Assembly (NCBI RefSeq): GCF_021555155.1
Contig: NZ_JAKGBU010000011.1
Location: forward strand, 1 to 41,272
Origin: Rhizobium alarense
GTDB lineage: Bacteria > Pseudomonadota > Alphaproteobacteria > Rhizobiales > Rhizobiaceae
Reading direction: 5' to 3'
DNA: 41,272 nucleotides
Shown here in pieces: positions 28,253 through 34,197 of this stretch. A model generated the notes under the pieces. The model saw only the letters and a list, made by a program, of their open reading frames with translations. It was not told the DNA's origin and searched no databases. Position numbers and translations under genes: made by a program. The first letter of the stretch is position 1. Each line of letters opens with the position of its first letter.

Positions 28253-29038
28253 TTACGATGCCTTTGCCGCGGGATTTTCGAGCGTTTCCACGAGACGGAC
28301 GTCATGTTCGACGCAGATGTCGCGAATCACGTCCACCGGACAGTGGTCCGTGATGAACGTATGCACCTGGGAAAGATGGCCGATCCGCACGGGTGCCGTG
28401 CGCTCGAACTTCGTCGAATCCGACACAAGGATGACATGGCGGGCATTGGCGATGATCGCCTGCGCCACTTTGACCTCCCGATAGTCGAAGTCGAGCAGCG
28501 CACCGTCGTGGTCGATGGCGGAAACGCCGATGACGGCATAGTCCACCTTGAACTGCCGGATGAAGTCGACCGCCGCCTCGCCGACGATGCCGCCGTCCGC
28601 GCCCCGTACGACCCCGCCGGCGATCACCACCTCTATCGACGGGTAAACACGCAACCTGTTGGCCACATTGATGTTGTTGGTGATGACCATCAGTTCCCGG
28701 TGATCCAGCAGCGCCTCGCCGACGGCTTCGGTCGTGGTGCCGATATTGATGAAGAGCGACGAATTGTCGGGGATCATGCTGGCGGCTGCCTTGCCGATCG
28801 CCTGTTTTTCGGGCGCGGCGATCGAGCGGCGCGCCTCGTATTTGACATTCTCGTTGCCGCTCGGAAAGAGCGCGCCGCCATGGATGCGGGTCAGCACCTT
28901 GTTGTCGCAAAGGTCGTTCAGATCCTTCCGGATCGTCTGCGGCGTAACGGAGAAGCGCGTTGCAAGATCCTCGACGAGAACACGGCCCTCAACCTTCGCC
29001 AGGTCCAGGATTTCCGTCTGGCGGCCCGTCAGAAACAT
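28253..29038 (-). CDS. glpR: DeoR-family glycerol operon repressor
   Basis: A 261-residue DeoR-type repressor. The N-terminal helix-turn-helix (about residues 6-57) contains LATRFSVTPQTIRKDLNDL and ends with the family hallmark TRIHGGA. The C-terminal sugar-phosphate sensor domain contains 'FINIGTTTEAVGEALL' and 'GVSAIDHDGALLDFDYREV'. In homologues glycerol-3-phosphate releases it from DNA. The ATG at 29036-29038 follows AGGGAGG; the longer open frame upstream is not coding. It precedes glpD on the same strand, with a 104-base gap that carries the separate glpD promoter. Confidence 0.92.
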   Translation of the reverse strand: MFLTGRQTEILDLAKVEGRVLVEDLATRFSVTPQTIRKDLNDLCDNKVLTRIHGGALFPSGNENVKYEARRSIAAPEKQAIGKAAASMIPDNSSLFINIGTTTEAVGEALLDHRELMVITNNINVANRLRVYPSIEVVIAGGVVRGADGGIVGEAAVDFIRQFKVDYAVIGVSAIDHDGALLDFDYREVKVAQAIIANARHVILVSDSTKFERTAPVRIGHLSQVHTFITDHCPVDVIRDICVEHDVRLVETLENPAAKAS

Positions 29039-29053
29039 AAGCACCTCCCTTTG

Positions 29054-29096
29054 CTTTCGTTTTCTTTCATAATATCGGAAAACGAAAGCGTAGCAA
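29054..29096 (-). promoter_or_regulatory. glpR promoter with overlapping inverted repeat
   Basis: On the minus strand TTGCTA (29096-29091) and TATTAT (29074-29069) form a -35/-10 pair with 16 bases spacing. A perfect 11-base inverted repeat, CTTTCGTTTTC (29054-29064) and GAAAACGAAAG (29078-29088) with 13 bases between, brackets the -10 element. Its core matches the repeats at the glpD promoter, so autorepression by GlpR is the simplest reading. Confidence 0.65.
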
Positions 29097-29114
29097 TTCG
29101 TCCCGGGCATCTTC

Positions 29115-29143
29115 TTGGAGCTCCGGCGCTTTTTTGTGATACT
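29115..29143 (+). promoter_or_regulatory. Putative promoter of the SDR gene
   Basis: TTGGAG (29115-29120) and GATACT (29138-29143) are 17 bases apart and lie 39 bases before the SDR start codon. The match to sigma-70 consensus is moderate. The GlpR-type inverted repeat lies upstream of it, so joint control with glpR is possible but unproven. Confidence 0.35.
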
Positions 29144-29182
29144 GGCCGCAGACCGGCTGTCCGCATGAGGAGGAGATGCGCC

Positions 29183-29953
29183 ATGTTCCACCCGTCCCTG
29201 TTCAAGGGCGCCAGCGTCGTCGTCACCGGCGCCGGACGCGGCATAGGGCTCGAAGTGGCCCGGCAGTTCCTGGATTGCGGCGCGCATGTGCTGCTGCACG
29301 GCGGGCGGAGCCAGCAGGGGGCGATGCCCGAATTTCTCGAAAGCGCGATCGCCGAGGCGCGCGCACATGTGGTGCACGCGGATTTCCTCGCGCCGGGCGG
29401 CGTCGATCGTGTCGTAAGCCGGGTCGACAGCCTGTTTCCGCAGGTCGATGTGCTGGTGAACAATGCCGGCACGATGGTCGGGCGATACCCGGCGGGCGAA
29501 CTCACGGACGAGCAATATGAAACGGTGGTGCGCCTCAACCAGACGTCGGTCGTCGCGGTGACGCGCGGCCTGCTGCCCTATCTGCGCCGCGCGCCGCATG
29601 CGGCGATCGTCAACACCGTCTCGATCTCGGCGCTGACCGGCGGGAGTCCCGGCTCAGCGATCTATTCGGCGACGAAGGCCTTCGTCTCCACCTATTCCAA
29701 GGCTCTTGCCCGCGAACTCGCACCCGACGGCATCCGCGTCAACTGCGTCTCGCCGGGGACCATCACGACGGATTTCCACGAGCGCTATTCCTCGCCGGAA
29801 AAGCTGGAGGCGACGCGCCGAACGATCCCGCTGCAGCGCCTCGGCACGGCGGAGGATTGCGCGCCGGCCTATCTGTTCCTCGCCGCGCAGGCGCTGTCCG
29901 GCTACGTGACCGGACAGGTTCTCGAGGTGAATGGCGGCCAGCTCATCTGCTGA
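29183..29953 (+). CDS. Short-chain dehydrogenase/reductase (SDR)
   Basis: A 256-residue classical SDR oxidoreductase with NAD(P). The cofactor motif TGAGRGIG is near residues 16-23 and NNAG near 93-96. The catalytic Ser lies in NTVSISAL and the Tyr-x3-Lys in IYSATKAF. 'DGIRVNCVSPGTITTDF' and the C-terminal 'GYVTGQVLEVNGG' complete the fold. The ATG at 29183 follows AGGAGGAG. It is transcribed divergently from glpR and converges with the acuI-like gene 25 bases away. Substrate is unknown; closeness to glycerol genes does not prove a role in polyol metabolism. Confidence 0.9.
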   Translation: MFHPSLFKGASVVVTGAGRGIGLEVARQFLDCGAHVLLHGGRSQQGAMPEFLESAIAEARAHVVHADFLAPGGVDRVVSRVDSLFPQVDVLVNNAGTMVGRYPAGELTDEQYETVVRLNQTSVVAVTRGLLPYLRRAPHAAIVNTVSISALTGGSPGSAIYSATKAFVSTYSKALARELAPDGIRVNCVSPGTITTDFHERYSSPEKLEATRRTIPLQRLGTAEDCAPAYLFLAAQALSGYVTGQVLEVNGGQLIC

Positions 29954-29978
29954 CCGCGTCTTGTGGCACGGGGGGTGC

Positions 29979-30974
29979 TCAGCGCCGGACGTCGATGACC
30001 GCACGGCCCCTGATGCCGCCCTTGAGGATCGACTGCGCCAGGTCCGGCAGATCGGCGAGCCCATATTCGCTCACCATGCCGGTGAGCTTGTCGAAGGGCA
30101 GGTCCGTCGCGAGCCGGTGCCAGGCATCGAGCCGCTGGTCGTAGGGCCGCATGACGGAATCGATGCCGATCAAACTGACGCCCCTGAGCAGGAAGGGTAT
30201 GACGGTAAAGGAAGGCACGGCCGCGCCGCCGGCGAGACCGATCGCGGCAACCGGCGCACCGTATTTCATCTGCTTGAGGACGCGTCCCAGCATCTCGCCG
30301 CCGACCGCGTCGATGGCGGCGGCCCAGCGTTCCGATTCAAGTGGCTTGCTGCTCGGTTCGGCAAGCGCTGCGCGGTCGACGATTTCCGTCGCGCCGAGTT
30401 CCTTCAGGTAGCCGGCCGCCTCCGGCCGCCCGGTCACGGCGGCGATCTCGTAGCCGAGCTTTGCCAGGATCGCCACGGCGACCGAGCCGACGCCGCCGGC
30501 AGCACCGGTGACCAGCACCTCGCCGCGCGTCGGCGACAGCCCCGCCTTTTCAAGTGCCGTGACGGCGAGCATGGCCGTGAGGCCCGCCGTGCCGATCGCC
30601 ATCGCCTGCCGCGTCGAGATTTCGTCGGGCAGCGGCACCAGCCAGTCCGCCTTCACCCGGGCGCGGGTCGCGTGGCCGCCCCACCGGATCTCGCCGACGC
30701 GCCAGCCGGTCAGAACCACCCGGTCGCCGCGCCGGAAGCGTGGATCGTCCGACGTTTCCACCGTGCCGGCGAAGTCGACGCCCGGAACGTGCGGAAAATT
30801 GCGCACGAGGCCGCCCTTGCCCTCGATGCACAGCGCGTCCTTGTAGTTGAGGGTCGAATATTCGACCGCCACCGTGACGTCGCCGTTCGGCAGCAGGCCG
30901 TCGTCGAGGTCCTTGACGGAGGCGACGATCGCGCCATCCTCGTTCTTTTCCACCAGCAACGCCCGGAAGGTCAT
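29979..30974 (-). CDS. acuI: Acrylyl-CoA reductase (AcuI/YhdH-type quinone oxidoreductase)
   Basis: A 331-residue zinc-independent medium-chain reductase. It begins MTFRALLVEKNEDG and contains 'YSTLNYKDALCIEGKGGL' and 'FPHVPGVDFAGTV', which are hallmarks of the YhdH/AcuI group. The NADPH-binding motif is GAAGGVGSVA. In this family the known reaction is NADPH-dependent reduction of acryloyl-CoA to propionyl-CoA, which detoxifies acrylate. The ATG at 30972-30974 follows GGGAGCGGAG. A 27-base longer frame exists but lacks a better site. It is divergent from the LysR gene. Confidence 0.85.
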   Translation of the reverse strand: MTFRALLVEKNEDGAIVASVKDLDDGLLPNGDVTVAVEYSTLNYKDALCIEGKGGLVRNFPHVPGVDFAGTVETSDDPRFRRGDRVVLTGWRVGEIRWGGHATRARVKADWLVPLPDEISTRQAMAIGTAGLTAMLAVTALEKAGLSPTRGEVLVTGAAGGVGSVAVAILAKLGYEIAAVTGRPEAAGYLKELGATEIVDRAALAEPSSKPLESERWAAAIDAVGGEMLGRVLKQMKYGAPVAAIGLAGGAAVPSFTVIPFLLRGVSLIGIDSVMRPYDQRLDAWHRLATDLPFDKLTGMVSEYGLADLPDLAQSILKGGIRGRAVIDVRR

Positions 30975-31072
30975 GCTCCGCTCCCTGTATTTCCCGTTCA
31001 CCCTCTATATGGCGCAAGAGGTTTGTGCCGCCACCGTTCTTTTGTATGAAGGGGAGGGGAGCGGAGGGTCGC

Positions 31073-31966
31073 ATGATCGACAAGCTGGAATATTTCATCG
31101 CGCTTGCCCGGGAGCGGCATTTCGCCCGCGCCGCGGAGGAACTCGGCATTTCCCAGCCGACCCTTTCGGCGGCGATCCGGCAGCTTGAGGACCAACTCGG
31201 CGTCATGCTCGTCAATCGCGGCTCGCGTTTCCAGGGGCTGACACCGGAAGGCCAGCGGGTGCTCGAATGGGCGCGCCGTATCGTCGGCGACGCACGCACC
31301 ATGCGCGAGGAGATGCGCGCGGCACGCACCGGCCTGTCCGGCCATATCCGGCTCGCCGCCATCCCGACGACTCTTGCCATGGTGCCGAAGGTGACCGCGC
31401 CGTTCCAGCGGAAGCATCCGGACGTCACCTTCTCCGTCTTTTCCACCAATTCGCTGCAGATCCTCAGCCTGCTCGAAAACCTTGAGATCGACGCTGGCCT
31501 CACCTACCTGGAAAACGAGCCGCTCGGGCGCGTCACGAGCGTGCCCCTCCTGCAGGAGCACTACTGTCTCGTGACGGCGAAGGGCGGTCCCTTTGCGGAT
31601 CGCGAACGGGTGACATGGAAGGAGGCGGGCGATCTTAGCCTTTGTCTATTGACCGCCGACATGCAAAACCGGCGCATCATCAACCGGCACTTTGCGGAAG
31701 CGGGCGTCGCGGTGAAGCCGACGCTCGAGTCGAACTCGATGATCGTGCTCTTCTCGCATGTACGAACGGGGCACTGGTGCAGCATTATGCCGCGAAACGT
31801 GGCGAAATCGTTCGGATTTCATGAGGAAATTAGTGTAGTTTCTCTCGTGGAACCGGAACCTCACCATATGGTCGGCCTCGTCGCAACCCACCGCGAACCT
31901 TTCACGCCCCTTGTCTCGGCGTTGCTGCACGAGGCGCGAATACTCGCGGAGATTGGTCTCGATTGA
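31073..31966 (+). CDS. LysR-family regulator, probable activator of formate dehydrogenase
   Basis: A 297-residue LysR regulator. The helix-turn-helix contains FARAAEELGISQPTLSAAIR, and the effector domain starts at 'GHIRLAAIPTTLAMVPKV'. The ATG at 31073 is preceded by GGAGGG; the open frame upstream (from 31025) covers that site. It lies directly upstream of fdsG in the same direction, as FdsR-type LysR regulators do in other formate-oxidising bacteria. Its stop codon touches an LTTR-like site. It is also divergent from the acuI-like gene, so control of that gene is possible too. The fdsR name would be by context only. Confidence 0.88.
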   Translation: MIDKLEYFIALARERHFARAAEELGISQPTLSAAIRQLEDQLGVMLVNRGSRFQGLTPEGQRVLEWARRIVGDARTMREEMRAARTGLSGHIRLAAIPTTLAMVPKVTAPFQRKHPDVTFSVFSTNSLQILSLLENLEIDAGLTYLENEPLGRVTSVPLLQEHYCLVTAKGGPFADRERVTWKEAGDLSLCLLTADMQNRRIINRHFAEAGVAVKPTLESNSMIVLFSHVRTGHWCSIMPRNVAKSFGFHEEISVVSLVEPEPHHMVGLVATHREPFTPLVSALLHEARILAEIGLD

Positions 31967-32029
31967 TAGTTTTTTTCTATCATTCGACGGGACTGCATTA
32001 TTGACCCCCTTCCGCATCCTTGAGAAGCT
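31966..32029 (+). promoter_or_regulatory. LysR-type operator and promoter of the fds operon
   Basis: ATAG-N7-CTAT at 31966-31980 is a classical LTTR recognition site (T31967-N11-A31979), extended by one pair to TGATAG/CTATCA. TTGACC at 32001-32006 is a good -35; the hexamer 17 bases on (GAAGCT, 32024-32029) is a poor -10, as expected for an activated promoter. A start point near 32036 would place the site at about -63, the standard LTTR position. Confidence 0.5.
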
Positions 32030-32047
32030 TGTCGGATCAAGGCGCGA

Positions 32048-32133
32048 GGATCGATGGTTGCGATCCCGCCGGCCGCAAGAGGAGTTGCGGGCCGGTGCGG
32101 AATCCCCGGAAGCGAGGCTTCGATCGTCGCGAT
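32048..32133 (+). other. Structured 5' leader of fdsG
   Basis: Four consecutive hairpins can be drawn: GGATCG/CGATCC (32048-32066); CCGGCCGCAA with TTGC-G-GGCCGG (32069-32095, one bulged base); GAAGC/GCTTC (32109-32121); and ATCG/CGAT (32123-32133). The last ends 2 bases before the ribosome site GGGAGG (32136-32141). The second stem has ten pairs and is the most convincing. The arrangement could modulate fdsG translation. It matches no riboswitch class I can identify, and base-pairing by chance in GC-rich DNA is a real alternative. Confidence 0.4.
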
Positions 32134-32148
32134 GCGGGAGGTCTGTTC

Positions 32149-32625
32149 ATGAATCTGCACGTATCCGGCGACGTCGGAGCGAGAACTTTGGCGATCGTCG
32201 CCGAACTGAAGGGGCTCGAAGGGCCGCTGTTGCCCATCCTGCACGAGATACAGGCCGAGTTCGGCTATGTGCCGCAGGAAAGCCTGCCGGTGATCGCGCG
32301 GGAACTCAACCTGTCGCGCGCCGAGGTGCACGGCGTCGTCACCTTCTACCATGACTATCGCGATCACCCGACCGGACGCCATGTGCTGAAGCTCTGTCGC
32401 GCCGAAGCCTGCCAGTCGATGGGCGGCGATGCGCTCGCCGAGCGCGTCAAATCGCTGCTCAGCATCGAGTTCCACCAGACGACGCCGGATGGGGCGGTGA
32501 CGCTCGAACCCGTCTACTGTCTCGGGCTCTGTTCCTGCGCACCCGCCGTGATGCTCGACGGCGAGGTGTTTGGCCGGATGGATGTCGAGACGGCCCGGGA
32601 GATGATCGCGGAGGCGCGCCGATGA
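32149..32625 (+). CDS. fdsG: NAD-dependent formate dehydrogenase gamma subunit
   Basis: A 158-residue NuoE-like subunit with one [2Fe-2S] cluster ligated by C83, C88, C124 and C128 (C-x4-C and C-x3-C). It passes electrons within the soluble FdsABG complex. The N-terminal 'LLPILHEIQAEFGYVPQE' helix bundle is typical of the 24-kDa/NuoE family. The ATG at 32149 follows GGGAGG (32136-32141); the in-frame extension to 32020 would run through the hairpin leader and is rejected. Its stop overlaps fdsB by four bases. Confidence 0.94.
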   Translation: MNLHVSGDVGARTLAIVAELKGLEGPLLPILHEIQAEFGYVPQESLPVIARELNLSRAEVHGVVTFYHDYRDHPTGRHVLKLCRAEACQSMGGDALAERVKSLLSIEFHQTTPDGAVTLEPVYCLGLCSCAPAVMLDGEVFGRMDVETAREMIAEARR

Positions 32626-34193
32626 CCGTTCGCCTCTATGTCCCGCGCGATGCCGCCGCCCTCGCTCTGGGTGCCGAGAAGGTTGCCAAGGCCTTCGCCG
32701 AGGAAATCGCGAGCCGCAATCTCGACGTCGTGATCGTGCGCAACGGCTCGCGCGGCCTGCACTGGCTGGAGCCGCTGGTCGAGGTGGAGACCGCGAACGG
32801 GCGCATCGCCTACGGCCCGGTCAAGGCGTCCGACGTCGCCGGCCTGCTCGATGCGGGTCTTGTGGAAGGCAAGGCGCACGCGCTCTGTCTCGGGCCGACG
32901 GAGGAGATTCCGTTCCTGAAGACCCAGACACGGCTGACCTTCGCCCGCTGCGGCATCACCGATCCGGTCTCGCTCGACGACTATAAGGCCCATGGCGGAC
33001 TGCGCGGTCTCGAAAAGGCGACCGGCATGGTGCCGGCCGACGTGGTCCAGCAGGTCACCGACAGCGGCCTGCGCGGTCGCGGCGGCGCCGGCTTCCCGAC
33101 CGGCATCAAGTGGAAGACCGTGCACGACGCGCCCATAAATGCAGAGAAGGGCGAGAGGAAATATATCGTCTGCAATGCCGACGAGGGCGACAGCGCCACC
33201 TTTGCCGACCGCATGATCATGGAGGGCGATCCCTTCGTGCTGATCGAGGGCATGGCGATTGCCGGGCTTGCGACGGGCGCGACGAAGGGTTTCGTCTATA
33301 TCCGCTCGGAATATCCGCATGCCATTGCCGTGATGAACGAGGCCGTGACGGTGGCGCGTGCCGCCGGCGTGCTCGGGCAGTCGGTCATCGGTTCCGGCAA
33401 GGCCTTCGACATGGAAATCCGCGTTGGCGCCGGCGCCTATGTCTGCGGCGAGGAAACGGCGCTGCTGAACAGCCTGGAAGGCAAGCGCGGCATCGTGCGC
33501 GCCAAGCCGCCGCTGCCGGCGCTCCAAGGCTTCATGGGCCGACCGACCGTGGTCAACAACGTCATCTCGCTCGCCTCCGTGCCGATCATTCTGGACAAGG
33601 GTGCCGCCTTCTACAAGGATTTCGGCATGGGCCGCTCGCGCGGCACGATCCCGATCCAGATCGCCGGCAACGTCAGGCATGGCGGCCTCTACGAGACCGC
33701 CTTCGGCCTGACGCTGGGCCAGATCGTCGATACTATCGGCGGCGGCACGGCAACGGGCCGGCCGGTGAAGGCGGTGCAGGTCGGCGGGCCGCTCGGCGCC
33801 TATTTCCCGCGCGCGCTGTTCGATACGCCCTTCGACTACGAGTCCTTCGCGGCCAAGGACGGGCTGATCGGCCATGCCGGCATCACCGTCTTCGACGACA
33901 CGGCCGACATGCTGAAGCAGGCGCGCTTCGCCATGGAATTCTGCGCCGTCGAAAGCTGCGGCAAGTGCACGCCCTGTCGCATCGGCTCGACGCGCGGCGT
34001 CGAGACGGCCGACCGGATTGCGCAGGGCATCGAGCCCGAGAAGAACCGCGAACTTCTGGCTGACCTCTGCAATACGATGAAGTTCGGTTCGCTCTGCGCG
34101 CTCGGCGGCTTCACGCCCTATCCGGTCATGAGCGCGATGAACCATTTCCCCGAAGATTTCTCGCCGGCGCCGGCCGCCGAAGCAGCGGAGTGA
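32622..34193 (+). CDS. fdsB: NAD-dependent formate dehydrogenase beta subunit
   Basis: A 523-residue NuoF-like subunit that reduces NAD+ through FMN. An N-terminal thioredoxin-like domain (about 1-110) precedes the FMN/NADH domain, marked by 'LRGRGGAGFPTGIKW' and 'YIVCNADEGDSATFADR'. An SLBB segment and a C-terminal [4Fe-4S] cluster with C446, C449, C452 and C492 follow. All expected ligands are present. It overlaps fdsG (ATGA) and ends four bases before fdsA. Confidence 0.95.
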   Translation: MTVRLYVPRDAAALALGAEKVAKAFAEEIASRNLDVVIVRNGSRGLHWLEPLVEVETANGRIAYGPVKASDVAGLLDAGLVEGKAHALCLGPTEEIPFLKTQTRLTFARCGITDPVSLDDYKAHGGLRGLEKATGMVPADVVQQVTDSGLRGRGGAGFPTGIKWKTVHDAPINAEKGERKYIVCNADEGDSATFADRMIMEGDPFVLIEGMAIAGLATGATKGFVYIRSEYPHAIAVMNEAVTVARAAGVLGQSVIGSGKAFDMEIRVGAGAYVCGEETALLNSLEGKRGIVRAKPPLPALQGFMGRPTVVNNVISLASVPIILDKGAAFYKDFGMGRSRGTIPIQIAGNVRHGGLYETAFGLTLGQIVDTIGGGTATGRPVKAVQVGGPLGAYFPRALFDTPFDYESFAAKDGLIGHAGITVFDDTADMLKQARFAMEFCAVESCGKCTPCRIGSTRGVETADRIAQGIEPEKNRELLADLCNTMKFGSLCALGGFTPYPVMSAMNHFPEDFSPAPAAEAAE

Positions 34194-34197
34194 TTCC

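Noticed and set aside
31002-31021. CCTCT-N10-AGAGG repeat between acuI and the LysR gene as a firm operator.
   Set aside because: The arms are only five bases and do not match the ATAG-N7-CTAT site near fdsG, so it was not listed as a feature.
32029-32040. CTTG-TCGG-ATCAAG-like palindrome upstream of fdsG as an FNR box.
   Set aside because: The half-sites are two bases closer than the FNR spacing and one half lacks the TTGA core.
32020-32148. An in-frame N-terminal extension of FdsG starting at 32020.
   Set aside because: It would run through the hairpin leader, has basic unconserved sequence, and a strong GGGAGG precedes the ATG at 32149 that gives the normal FdsG length.
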